Shown: piece after piece, positions 8,101 to 15,596 of the stretch
Position numbering within the stretch: position 1 is the first letter of the stretch
Layout: the number at the start of each line of letters is the position of its first letter
Origin: JAWLHJ01 sp040904945
Lineage (GTDB): Bacteria; Gemmatimonadota; Gemmatimonadetes; Longimicrobiales; Gaopeijiaceae
DNA length: 24,483 nucleotides
NCBI GenBank assembly: GCA_040904945.1
Contig: JBBDSM010000123.1
Span: 1 to 24,483 of the forward strand
Reading direction: 5' to 3'
The notes under the pieces: generated by a model
What the model was told of the DNA's origin: nothing
Database searches by the model: none
The model's input: only the letters and a program-made list of their open reading frames with translations
Translations under genes and position numbers: made by a program

Positions 8101-8537
8101 CGTTTTTCTTCCCGCTGCCAGCCCGGAGTCGCCGTCGGATCGAGCTTCTGGCCGGGGGTCGCCTCGATCTCTCGGTCGAGCGCACCCAGGAAGCCGTTGA
8201 TGAGTCGGGGATGGCGACGACGGGCGGACGCCCCTTCGGAACGCACGCAGCGCACGTCGACCCGGGTCTGGGCGTTCTCGTCCAAGCGGATGGTGATGGT
8301 CACCTGATCGGGCTTGCGGCGGAACCAGGTCAGGCTGACGGCCTCGATCACGCCTTCCCGGTCGTCGTTGCGCACCATGCTCCATCCGCGGAGGCCCCCG
8401 TCGGCGAGGCCCTTCGCGGCATCCCAGACCCGGGCGAACGGAATCGCGTACGTCCGTCCCCACAGGCGAGGGTCTTCGGCGCGCGGGTCCGTGCGGGTTC
8501 CGCCGCCGGGCGTGGTGTCTCGCGCGGTATCGCTCAA
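8097..8537 (-). CDS. DUF1499-like protein
   Basis: The 146-residue product contains DPRLWGRTYAIPFARVWDAA, DDREGVIEAVS, an ITIRLDENAQTRVDVR strand pair, and RRHPRLINGFLGALDREIE. This order resembles DUF1499 proteins, small domains of unknown role often linked to membranes or the periplasm. No signal peptide is visible here. The TTG start overlaps the stop of the SIMPL gene as TTGA (8534-8537) and lacks a strong ribosome site. It is the second gene of the minus-strand cluster and overlaps both neighbours, implying one transcript with coupled translation. Family call is from memory of the pattern. Confidence 0.7.
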   Translation of the reverse strand: MSDTARDTTPGGGTRTDPRAEDPRLWGRTYAIPFARVWDAAKGLADGGLRGWSMVRNDDREGVIEAVSLTWFRRKPDQVTITIRLDENAQTRVDVRCVRSEGASARRRHPRLINGFLGALDREIEATPGQKLDPTATPGWQREEKR

Positions 8538-9364
8538 CGTCCCGGAAATCCTGGTCCGAGCCCGAACCGAACGGTGACGTTCGCGGTCACGGTGCGCTCT
8601 CCGGCCTCGATGGGCGTCGGCGCCGCGTCCGCCCTCATGCTCATGGCTTCATAGGCGACCGGGCGGGGCGAGGGCCGTTCGGCGCCCCCGCGAACCTCCA
8701 GGGCCGGGCCGAGCTCGTGGCCGAGCGCCTGGGCGATGACGCGCGCCTCGGCACGGGCGTTCTCCACGGCCTCGGAGAGCGCCCGGGCGCGGGCGTCCGA
8801 CGTGTCCTCGGCGTCGAAGTCGATCGACGAAATGCGATTCGCGCCCGCCGCGATGGCGGCGTCGATCACGCCTCCGACCTCGTCGACCTCACCGACGGTC
8901 GCCTGGACGTTGTTGAGAGCGGTGTAAGCCTCGATGGTGCGGGCGCGGTCGTCCGAGAAGGAATACTCGGGGCGCAGGGTGTATCCGAACGTCTCGAGGC
9001 GCAGCGCGCTGAAGCCGCCGGTCCTGAGGTTGCGGAGCACCGCGTCCATCAGGTTGGCGTTTTCCGCCGCCGCGTCCGCGGCCGTCACGGAGCGCGTCTC
9101 GACCGCGAAGGTGACGCGGGCCATGTCCGACGGCACCGTCACCGTGGCCGAGCCCTGGACCTCGATGAAGCCGGGCTCGGTCTCCTGGCGAGGCGCGTCG
9201 AGGGGGACCTCGTACACCCTCGGCGGCTCGAAGGCCTCGGAGGGTATGCCTCCCGTGCCGGCGGCTCCAGACGTTCCCGGTCCGGCGCCGCTGCCGGCGG
9301 CGCATCCTCCGAGCGCGACGACCGTGAACACCCACCCTGCGACACCCTGCACTGTCGACTTCAT
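8534..9364 (-). CDS. SIMPL-domain (DUF541, YggE-like) lipoprotein
   Basis: This 276-residue protein starts with a lipoprotein signal ending in VALGGC (Cys21), a Gly/Ala/Thr-rich linker, and one SIMPL domain from about residue 60 to the end. Typical pieces are GFIEVQGSATVTVPSDMARV near the start, RLETFGYTLRPEYSF, GANRISSIDFDAED, RARALSEAVENARAEARVIA, and the closing ERTVTANVTVRFGL. Known relatives (YggE, BP26) are periplasmic or surface proteins, linked in E. coli to oxidative stress; the biochemical role is unclear. ATG at 9364 is preceded by GGAGAGGGGAT, a good ribosome site. It heads the minus-strand cluster that continues into the DUF1499-like, lipoprotein and DUF445 genes. Confidence 0.88.
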   Translation of the reverse strand: MKSTVQGVAGWVFTVVALGGCAAGSGAGPGTSGAAGTGGIPSEAFEPPRVYEVPLDAPRQETEPGFIEVQGSATVTVPSDMARVTFAVETRSVTAADAAAENANLMDAVLRNLRTGGFSALRLETFGYTLRPEYSFSDDRARTIEAYTALNNVQATVGEVDEVGGVIDAAIAAGANRISSIDFDAEDTSDARARALSEAVENARAEARVIAQALGHELGPALEVRGGAERPSPRPVAYEAMSMRADAAPTPIEAGERTVTANVTVRFGLGPGFPGR

Positions 9365-9513
9365 ATCCCCTCTCCGTTGACCGAGCCCTCGACGCGCGGC
9401 ACCCCGCGGAGCCGTGCCCGGGAGCAAGTCCCTGAGCACGCGACCCTCCCCCGGGCGAGCCGGTCCGCGTATAGTGTGGCGCGAACCTTTGCGACTCGCC
9501 AAGCCCGGAGCCC
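9365..9513. promoter_or_regulatory. Divergent promoter region
   Basis: This 149-bp gap separates the minus-strand SIMPL operon from the plus-strand nucleotidyltransferase gene and must drive both. TATAGT at 9470-9475 is a fair -10 box for the plus gene (38 bp before its ATG), but no good -35 lies 17 bp upstream. The same bases read ACTATA on the minus strand. No operator-like repeat was seen. Confidence 0.35.
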
Positions 9514-10512
9514 ATGAAAGCCGTCATCCCCCTGGCGGGAAAAGGCACACGCCTTCGTCCGCACACGCACCATACCCCCAAGCCTCTCCTCAAGGTCGCC
9601 GGAAAGCCGGTTCTGGCCTACATCCTCGACGACCTGATCGACGTCGGCGTGGAGGAGATCGTCTTCATCGTCGGATACCTGCGCGAAACGGTCGAGGAGT
9701 GGATTCAAGCGGAATATCCGCAAATCAAAGGCCACTACGTGCTGCAGGAAGTCCAGGACGGGACGGCCGGGGCGGTGGCGCTCGCCGAGCCGTTCATCGA
9801 CGACGAGGTGCTCATCGTCTTCGCCGACGCCGTCCTCGAGGTCGACTACGATCTCGCCCGCACGCTGGATTCGAAGTACGCGGGCGTGATCTGGGCGAAG
9901 GAGGTCGAGGACTATCAGCGCTTCGGCGTCATCGTCACGGCCGAGGACGGCACGATGGAGAAGATCGTCGAGAAGCCGTCCGAGCCCATCTCGAAGCTGG
10001 CCAACATCGGACTGTACCACATCCGCGACCACGAGCTGCTCTTCAAGGGCATCCACCACACGCTGGACTCGCCCCCGGGACCCTCGGGCGAGTTCTACCT
10101 GACCGATGCGTTCCAGTACATGGTCGACCACGGGAGCAAGATCCTCACCGCACCGGTCCGTGGCTGGTGGGATGCCGGGAAGCCCGAGACGCTCCTCGAG
10201 ACCAACGCCCACCTCGTGGCCACCACCCGGGGCGGCGTCGATCCGTCCGCCGTGGTGGACGGCGCGGAGATCGTGGAGCCGGTCCGCATCGAGGCCGACG
10301 TGGTGGTGGTTGGCGGGAGCGTGGGGCCGAACGTCACCCTCGAGCGAGGGGTTCGGGTTACGGACAGCCGCATCCGTGACAGCGTGATCGGCGCCGGTGC
10401 GAAGGTCGAGACGTCGGTGCTCCACGACTCCATCGTGGGCGGCAAGGCCGATCTGCGCGGCGTGCGCGGGTCGCTGTCGGTCACGGACGACTCGGTGGTG
10501 ACGGGCGACTAG
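9514..10512 (+). CDS. Sugar-1-phosphate nucleotidyltransferase (glucose-1-phosphate thymidylyltransferase-like)
   Basis: The 332-residue protein has the nucleotidyltransferase signature GKGTRLRPHTHHTPKPLLKV (residues 9-28), a metal/nucleotide-site region VLIVFADAVLEVD (99-111, Asp105), VEKPSEPISKLANIGLYHI, GEFYLTDAFQYM and GWWDAGKPETLLETN, the last typical of RmlA/StrD-type enzymes. The C-terminal quarter looks like left-handed beta-helix repeats (VVVVGGSVGPNVTLERGV, SRIRDSVIGAGAKVETSVL), as in the long thymidylyltransferases. The expected reaction is NTP plus sugar-1-phosphate to NDP-sugar plus pyrophosphate; which sugar and base cannot be read off. Ala104 stands where most relatives have Gly before the metal Asp. 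ATG at 9514 begins the fold directly. It appears to be a single-gene unit. Confidence 0.87.
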   Translation: MKAVIPLAGKGTRLRPHTHHTPKPLLKVAGKPVLAYILDDLIDVGVEEIVFIVGYLRETVEEWIQAEYPQIKGHYVLQEVQDGTAGAVALAEPFIDDEVLIVFADAVLEVDYDLARTLDSKYAGVIWAKEVEDYQRFGVIVTAEDGTMEKIVEKPSEPISKLANIGLYHIRDHELLFKGIHHTLDSPPGPSGEFYLTDAFQYMVDHGSKILTAPVRGWWDAGKPETLLETNAHLVATTRGGVDPSAVVDGAEIVEPVRIEADVVVVGGSVGPNVTLERGVRVTDSRIRDSVIGAGAKVETSVLHDSIVGGKADLRGVRGSLSVTDDSVVTGD

Positions 10513-10553
10513 CCCGGGGGTGGCCCGGTCGGAGGGCGGCATGCGGCGCCCCT

Positions 10554-10609
10554 CTGTGACCGTGCCGTGACATGACGGTGGAGGGTGTGTTACGGGAAGC
10601 ACCTACTCT
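10554..10609 (+). promoter_or_regulatory. Putative PhoB-binding array and -10 box before the LeuA-like gene / phoBR
   Basis: Four 7-bp sites start exactly 11 bp apart: CTGTGAC (10554), CCGTGAC (10565), CGGTGGA (10576, weak) and GTGTTAC (10587). TACTCT at 10604-10609 begins 10 bases after the last site, the position of the -10 box in PhoB-activated promoters. The first site is close to the E. coli Pho-box half CTGTCAT/C. The repeats can also be read on the opposite strand as TGTCAC-type sites, so orientation is uncertain. If real, phosphate starvation would control the LeuA-like gene and, by read-through, phoBR. Confidence 0.5.
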
Positions 10610-10747
10610 AGCTCATGCTTGAGCGCCCCCAACTTCCAGGAAACGCCCTGCGCGCGCGCCTCCTCGACGCCCTGACGGTGACCCGCCGCGCCCGCAACTC
10701 TATGTTTGTGTCTGGACTCCAGATCACGGACGCTGCCGAGGGCGAGC

Positions 10748-11937
10748 ATGGAAGAGCGGGAACTCATCTACGACTGGAACGAGGTCGGAGACACCTTCGA
10801 TTGGTCGGCCGTGGAAAAGGTGGAGCTGGACGACGAGACGCTGCGCGACGGCCTTCAGAATCCGTCGGTGGTCGATCCGCCACTCGAAGACAAGGTCCGG
10901 CTGCTCCACATGATGGACCGGCTCGGGATCCATACGGCGGACATCGGTCTGCCCGGGGCGGNNNNNNNNNNNNNNNNNNNNNNNNNNNNNNNNNNNNNNN
11001 NNNNNNNNNNNNNNNNNNNNNNNNNNNNNNNNNNNNNNNNNNNNNNNNNNNNNNNNNNNNNATCGAGGCGTGCACCTTCATCGGGAGCTCGCCCATCCGG
11101 CAATATGCCGAGAACTGGACGCTCGACCGCATGCTGAAGACGAGCGAGGAAGCCGTGAGCTTCGCGGTGCGCGAGGGGCTCCCGGTGATGATGGTCACCG
11201 AGGACACCACTCGTGCGAACCCCGAGGTCCTCAAGGCGCTCTATGGCAAGGCCATCGAATGGGGAGCGAAGCGGCTCTGCATCGCGGACACGGTCGGGCA
11301 CGCGACGCCCGAAGGGACCCGGTCGCTCGTCCGCTTCGTCCTCGAAGAGATCGTGAAGCCATCCGGCGAAGACGTCGGGGTCGATTGGCACGGACACCGG
11401 GACCGTGGCTTCGGGCTCGCGAACGCGCTGGCCGCCATCGAGGCCGGCGCCACCCGGGTGCACGGGACGGCGCTCGGAATCGGCGAGCGGTGCGGCAACA
11501 CCGAGATGGATCTGTTGCTCGTCAACCTCCAGCTCCTGGGCGTCCACGACGCGGACCTGACGGTGCTTCCGGACTACTGCCACCTGACCGCCGAGGCCTG
11601 CCAGGTGCCGCTGGTGCACTCGTATCCCGTGGTGGGTCACGACGCCTTCCGCACGGGTACCGGAGTGCACGCGGCGGCCATCATCAAGGCGGAAGAGAAG
11701 GGCGACAGTTGGCTGGCCGACCGGATCTACTCGGCCATCCCCGCGTCCATGGTCGGACGCAAGCAGCTCATCGAGATCGGCCCCATGTCGGGGCTGTCGA
11801 ATGTGAAGTACTGGCTCCGCGAGCACGGGCACGACCCGGCCGACGAGGAGCTCACCAGCCGCATTTTCAAGGCGGCCAAGCAGACGGACCACACCTTGAC
11901 CGAAGGAGAGCTCGAGGCGCTGATCGGAGCGGACTGA
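10748..11937 (+). CDS. LeuA/homocitrate-synthase-like enzyme (HMGL-like), interrupted by an assembly gap
   Basis: The N-terminal part (10748-10961) has LDDETLRDGLQNPSV, the first catalytic motif of alpha-isopropylmalate/homocitrate/citramalate synthases; the part after the N run has DWHGHRDRGFGLANAL and GTALGIGERCGNTEMD, the metal-binding HxH motif and the family's second signature. These enzymes condense acetyl-CoA with a 2-oxo acid. The protein ends soon after the catalytic and linker regions and lacks the allosteric LeuA dimer domain, so homocitrate- or citramalate-type or another substrate is as likely as isopropylmalate. The two halves are in different frames only because the gap is 100 placeholder Ns; the true gap should be 2 modulo 3. 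Relatives suggest roughly 50 missing residues (from memory). ATG 10748 follows GAGGG (10738-10742). It lies 54 bp before phoB. Confidence 0.85.
10962..11061. other. Assembly gap of exactly 100 N
   Basis: A run of 100 N is the common placeholder for a scaffold gap of unknown size. It falls inside the LeuA-like gene and explains the apparent frame change across it; it should not be read as a frameshift or pseudogene. Confidence 0.95.
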
Positions 11938-11956
11938 CCGCGAAGAGTTTCGCGGT
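11937..11956 (+). other. Perfect 8-bp stem-loop at the end of the LeuA-like gene
   Basis: ACCGCGAA (11937-11944) and TTCGCGGT (11949-11956) are perfect complements around a 4-base GAGT loop. The stem begins at the last base of the stop codon. No T-run follows, so it is not a standard intrinsic terminator; it may stabilise an mRNA end or lower read-through into phoB. Confidence 0.55.
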
Positions 11957-11991
11957 GGGGCCGGCCGGGTCGCGTCCTCGGTGAGAGCCCC

Positions 11992-12753
11992 ATGACCACG
12001 ATGACCAGAGAATCCATGGACGCTTCCGTGAAATCCGCGTCGGTTCCCCGTGTGCTCGTCGTCGAGGACGAGCCCGACATCGCCGCGTTGATCGCCTACC
12101 AGCTCACACGCGAGGGCTTCCGGGTCGAGACGGCAGGGAGCGGCACCGAAGGGTTGGATGCGGTCGGCCGCGAGATTCCCGACCTCGTCGTGCTCGATCG
12201 GATGCTCCCCGGACTCAGCGGCGACGCGGTGCTCGGGCAGCTCAAGGCCGAGCCGACCACGTCGAACATCCCCGTGCTCATGCTCACCGCGAAGCGCGAG
12301 CAGGAAGACCGTATCAGCGGCTTCGAGCTGGGCGCGGACGACTACTTGACGAAGCCGTTCAGCCCCCGAGAGCTCGTGCTCCGCGTCCAGGCGATCCTCC
12401 GAAGGGTGCAGGAAGCCGGGATCACCGCCGGAGGGCGGGTCCTTCGCGCAGGACCCATCCGCATGGACGTCGCCGCCCATCAGGCCTCGCTGGACGGCGA
12501 TGAGTTGAGCCTGACGCCCACGGAGTTCAGGTTGCTCCAGGCGCTCATCGAGCGCCGCGGCCGCACCCAGAGTCGTAAGCAGCTCCTCGAGAAGGCCTGG
12601 GACGTCGAGGCCGACGTCTCCGACCGCATCCAGACCCGCACGGTGGACATGCACGTGCGGAGGTTGCGCGGCAAGCTGGGTGAGGTCGGCGACTGGATCC
12701 AGACGATCCGGGGCTTCGGATACCGCTTGAAGATCCCCGAAGGCCGGGAGTAG
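11992..12753 (+). CDS. phoB: Phosphate-regulon response regulator PhoB
   Basis: A 253-residue OmpR/PhoB-type regulator. The receiver domain (about 20-135) has the acidic pair in VVEDEPD (Glu25/Asp26), phospho-acceptor Asp69 in VVLDRMLPGLSG, Thr99 in LMLTAKREQ and Lys121 in LTKPFSP. A winged-helix output domain (about 150-250) has LTPTEFRLLQALIERRGR, the recognition-helix region RTVDMHVRRLRGKL and IRGFGYRL. Its identity as PhoB, rather than another OmpR-type regulator, rests on lying next to phoR and pstSCAB-phoU. Phosphorylated PhoB binds 11-bp-spaced direct repeats; four such arrays occur in this window. Start codons at 11992, 12001 and 12016 are all possible; only a weak GAGAG precedes the first. 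An 11-residue-plus N-terminal extension precedes the receiver if 11992 is used. Confidence 0.93.
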   Translation: MTTMTRESMDASVKSASVPRVLVVEDEPDIAALIAYQLTREGFRVETAGSGTEGLDAVGREIPDLVVLDRMLPGLSGDAVLGQLKAEPTTSNIPVLMLTAKREQEDRISGFELGADDYLTKPFSPRELVLRVQAILRRVQEAGITAGGRVLRAGPIRMDVAAHQASLDGDELSLTPTEFRLLQALIERRGRTQSRKQLLEKAWDVEADVSDRIQTRTVDMHVRRLRGKLGEVGDWIQTIRGFGYRLKIPEGRE

Positions 12754-12765
12754 GGGGATATCCCC
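12754..12765. other. 12-bp perfect palindrome between phoB and phoR
   Basis: GGGGATATCCCC immediately follows the phoB stop and ends 8 bp before the phoR ATG. It lies where the phoR ribosome site should be. It may be chance, a small mRNA structure limiting phoR translation, or a protein site. Confidence 0.45.
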
Positions 12766-12773
12766 GGGAACGC

Positions 12774-14504
12774 ATGCGACTGCGCATCCATCACGCGCTC
12801 TTCTTCGGGTTCTCCGGGGTCGTCGGGCTCCTCGTGGTCCTCACGCTGCTGCTCGTGGGGACCGGCCTCAACCGGGAGCTCCGGGCCACCTTCAGGGCCG
12901 AGCTCGAGCGGCAGCTCGCTCTCGGGGCGGCCATCATGGAGAGCTCGGCCGCCACCGACCCCGATTCACTGGCCCGCGCCATGACCCGGAGGATCGGCTA
13001 CCGGGTGACGCTAATCGACACCGTGGGTGTGGTGCTCGGTGAGTCCTACGTCGGAGCCGGCCGCCTGGCGGACATCGAGAACCACGGGGGCCGCCCCGAG
13101 GTCGCCGAGGCGTTGGCGGGAGCTTCGGTCGCGTTCTCCGAGCGCACGAGCACGACGGTGAACGTTCCCCTGCTCTATGGCGCGACGCGAGCGACCCTCG
13201 GCGACGAGCCCATGGTCCTCCGGATCGCGGCGCCACGATCCGACATCGACGCCGCCGTTGATCGGGTGCAGCGGACGGTCGCGGCGGCGGGCCTCCTGGC
13301 CATGGTCGTGGCCTTGATCGCGGCCTACCTGCTGAGCCGGGTGTTCGCGAGGCCGCTCGTAGCGCTCTCCGACCGGGCGAGGAAGCTCGCCCAGGGCGAC
13401 TTCACGGGCCGTGTGCCCCCCGGTCCGGTCTCGGAGCTCCGGGACGTGGCGGTCGCGTTCAACCGTCTCAGCGACGAGCTCTCGGCCCGGTTGGGGGAGC
13501 TCGCGGAAGAGCGGGACGAGATGCAGGTGCTCATCGACTGCATGGCCGAAGGGGTGATTGCTCTGACGGAAGACGGCCGTCTGCTCCGGGCGAATCGCAC
13601 GGCGCGGGCGCTCCTGCACCTCCCGGACGACTTGACCGCGCAGCCGCCGGTCGGCGCCGTCGTGCGACATCGTGATTTGCGAGCGGTCCTGGAAGACTCC
13701 CTGGAGGTGGACGCGCAATCCCGGGAGATCGACATGGCCGGCCGACACCTGCTCCTGGCCTCTCGAGCCCTCGACCGTGGCGGGGCTGTAACCACCTTTC
13801 TCGACATCAGCGAGCTTCGCCGTCTGGAGGCGGTCCGACGTGACTTCGTGGCCAACGCGTCCCACGAGCTGAAGACCCCATTGACCTCCATTCGCGGGTA
13901 CGCCGAGGCCCTCGTGGACGACGATCCGCCGGAGGACATCCGGCGGCGGTTCCTCGAGGCCATCCGCTCGAACACCCTACGCCTCCAGCACCTCGTGGAC
14001 GACCTCCTGGACCTGTCCCGGCTGGAGTCCGGGGGATGGACCGCGGGACGAGAGACCCTGTCCGTGGCGACCGTCGCCTCCGACGCATGGAGTCTCGTGG
14101 AAGACGAGCGCGGCGCGCAGGTGCAGGCCCGTACCTTCTCCATCGACGGAGATGCCGAGGTGCTGGCCGACCGTCAGGGCCTCGTGCAGGTCTTCCGGAA
14201 TCTCTTCGAGAACGCCGTTCGGCATACCGAGGATGGAGGTCTCGTGATGGTGTCCGTGACACCGGCGGACTCGTTCGTCGCCGTGGAGGTCTCTGACGAC
14301 GGCGAGGGAATCCCGGCCCGGTCGTTGCCCCGGATCTTCGAGCGCTTCTACCGGGCGGACTCGTCGAGAGCCCGGGACGTCGGGGGTACCGGCCTTGGCC
14401 TGGCGATCGTGAAGCACCTCGTCGGCGCCATGGGCGGGCAGATCTCCGCGGAGAGCGAGCTCGGCCGGGGCACCGCGGTGCGCTTCACACTTCCCATGTC
14501 GTGA
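12774..14504 (+). CDS. phoR: Phosphate-regulon sensor histidine kinase PhoR
   Basis: A 576-residue membrane sensor kinase. In order: membrane segment 1 (about 8-30), a periplasmic sensor domain of about 135 residues, membrane segment 2 (168-190), HAMP (190-243), a PAS-like domain (about 250-345), HisKA with phospho-acceptor His364 in NASHELKTPLTSIRGYAEAL, and HATPase_c with the N box NLFENAVRHTEDGG, DDGEGIP and GGTGLGLAIVKHLVGAMGG. The presence of a real periplasmic domain is like Bacillus-type PhoR rather than E. coli PhoR, whose periplasmic part is minimal. It should phosphorylate PhoB under phosphate limitation, with PstSCAB and PhoU restraining it. It follows phoB by 20 bp containing a palindrome; the ribosome site is weak (GGGA). 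Confidence 0.93.
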   Translation: MRLRIHHALFFGFSGVVGLLVVLTLLLVGTGLNRELRATFRAELERQLALGAAIMESSAATDPDSLARAMTRRIGYRVTLIDTVGVVLGESYVGAGRLADIENHGGRPEVAEALAGASVAFSERTSTTVNVPLLYGATRATLGDEPMVLRIAAPRSDIDAAVDRVQRTVAAAGLLAMVVALIAAYLLSRVFARPLVALSDRARKLAQGDFTGRVPPGPVSELRDVAVAFNRLSDELSARLGELAEERDEMQVLIDCMAEGVIALTEDGRLLRANRTARALLHLPDDLTAQPPVGAVVRHRDLRAVLEDSLEVDAQSREIDMAGRHLLLASRALDRGGAVTTFLDISELRRLEAVRRDFVANASHELKTPLTSIRGYAEALVDDDPPEDIRRRFLEAIRSNTLRLQHLVDDLLDLSRLESGGWTAGRETLSVATVASDAWSLVEDERGAQVQARTFSIDGDAEVLADRQGLVQVFRNLFENAVRHTEDGGLVMVSVTPADSFVAVEVSDDGEGIPARSLPRIFERFYRADSSRARDVGGTGLGLAIVKHLVGAMGGQISAESELGRGTAVRFTLPMS

Positions 14505-14508
14505 CTGG

Positions 14509-14564
14509 CGTTACGGTTTCGTTACCCATCGTTTATCATACTGTCGTCGCTTCGCCCTAGAGTC
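14509..14564 (+). promoter_or_regulatory. Putative PhoB-binding array and -10 box of the pst operon
   Basis: Sites spaced by exactly 11 bp: CGTTACG (14509), CGTTACC (14520), GTTTATC (14531) and TGTCGTC (14542, weak). TAGAGT at 14559-14564 starts 10 bases after the last site, as expected for a -10 box in a PhoB-activated promoter. The array begins 4 bp after the phoR stop and lies 49 bp or more before the pstS ATG. Confidence 0.65.
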
Positions 14565-14612
14565 CGACAATTGCTGCAACCGACGATTTCTCGCCATACA
14601 GGACGGATCAGA

Positions 14613-15551
14613 ATGTCGAACAAGACCCTATCGCTCACGGCTGGTGCGACCATGCTCGTGCTCGCTGCCTGTGGCGGCGGTGGCGGTGACGCGAACTCCA
14701 TCACCGGCAACGTCGTCATCGACGGCTCCAGCACCGTCTTCCCCGTCTCGGAGGCCTTCGCCGAGGAGTTCCAGGCTGCGAATCCGAGCGCCAGGGTGAC
14801 GGTCGGCCTGTCGGGCACGGGAGGAGGGTTCCAGCGCTTCTGCAACGGCGAGACGGACTTCACCGGCGCTTCCCGACCCATCTCCGAGGGAGAGCGTGAG
14901 GCATGCGCCGAGGCGGGCATCGAGTTCACGGAACTGCGGGTGGCTATCGATGGCCTGTCGGTCATCGCCAATCCGCAGAACGACTTCGTCGAGTGCGTGA
15001 CCGTCGCGGAGCTCAACCGGATCTGGGAGCCGAACAGCTCGGTGACCACGTGGCGCGACGTGCGGTCCGAGTGGCCGGCCGAGGAGATGAGCCTGTACGG
15101 CCCGGGCACGGACTCGGGCACGTTCGACTACTTCACCGAGACCATCAACGGGGAGACCGGGGCGAGCCGGCCCGACTACCAGGCCAGTGAGGACGACAAC
15201 ATCCTCGTCCAGGGCGTCGCGGGCGACCGCTATGCGTTCGGATATTTCGGCTACGCCTACTATCTCGAGAATGAGGCCAATCTGAAGCTGGTGGCCGTGG
15301 ACGGCGGGTCCGGATGCGTGCTGCCGTCGGACGAGACCATCGACGACGGTAGCTACGCGCCCCTGTCGAGGCCGCTCTTCATCTACGTGAAGAACAGCGC
15401 GCTCCAGCGTCCCGCGGTGCTGGCGTTCACGGAGTTCATCCTCCAGCAGGGCTTCGCGCTGGTTCCGTCCACCGGGTACCATGCGCTTCGCGCGGATCAG
15501 TACGAGAGCCAGCTCCAGGCGGTCCGGGAGACCGCCGGAGTGGCCGGCTGA
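14613..15551 (+). CDS. pstS: Periplasmic phosphate-binding lipoprotein PstS
   Basis: This 312-residue protein has a lipoprotein signal with the box LVLAAC (Cys20), a Gly/Asp linker, and the phosphate-binding loops of the PstS family: DGSST (37-41), SGTGGG (67-72), the TDFTGASRPI segment (81-90) and GTDSGTFDYF (165-174). It binds phosphate in the periplasm and hands it to PstCA. Lipidation means it is membrane-tethered, unlike soluble E. coli PstS. ATG 14613 is preferred over the upstream TTG at 14571 because AGGA (14600-14603) precedes it and the signal peptide starts there. It lies under the PhoB-like array at 14509-14564 and leads pstCAB-phoU. Confidence 0.95.
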   Translation: MSNKTLSLTAGATMLVLAACGGGGGDANSITGNVVIDGSSTVFPVSEAFAEEFQAANPSARVTVGLSGTGGGFQRFCNGETDFTGASRPISEGEREACAEAGIEFTELRVAIDGLSVIANPQNDFVECVTVAELNRIWEPNSSVTTWRDVRSEWPAEEMSLYGPGTDSGTFDYFTETINGETGASRPDYQASEDDNILVQGVAGDRYAFGYFGYAYYLENEANLKLVAVDGGSGCVLPSDETIDDGSYAPLSRPLFIYVKNSALQRPAVLAFTEFILQQGFALVPSTGYHALRADQYESQLQAVRETAGVAG

Positions 15552-15596
15552 CCAGCCTCGGGCGACCAGGAGATATCGCGTGTCGGTGATGGCACG

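Noticed and set aside
10615..10747. Possible leader peptide or N-terminal extension of the LeuA-like enzyme
   Set aside because: The frame is not that of the conserved DETLRDG segment, has no leucine codon run, and no attenuator-type stem follows.
10855..12654. 599-residue minus-strand frame spanning the N run
   Set aside because: It crosses the assembly gap and lies opposite the LeuA-like gene and phoB; it is a composition artefact.
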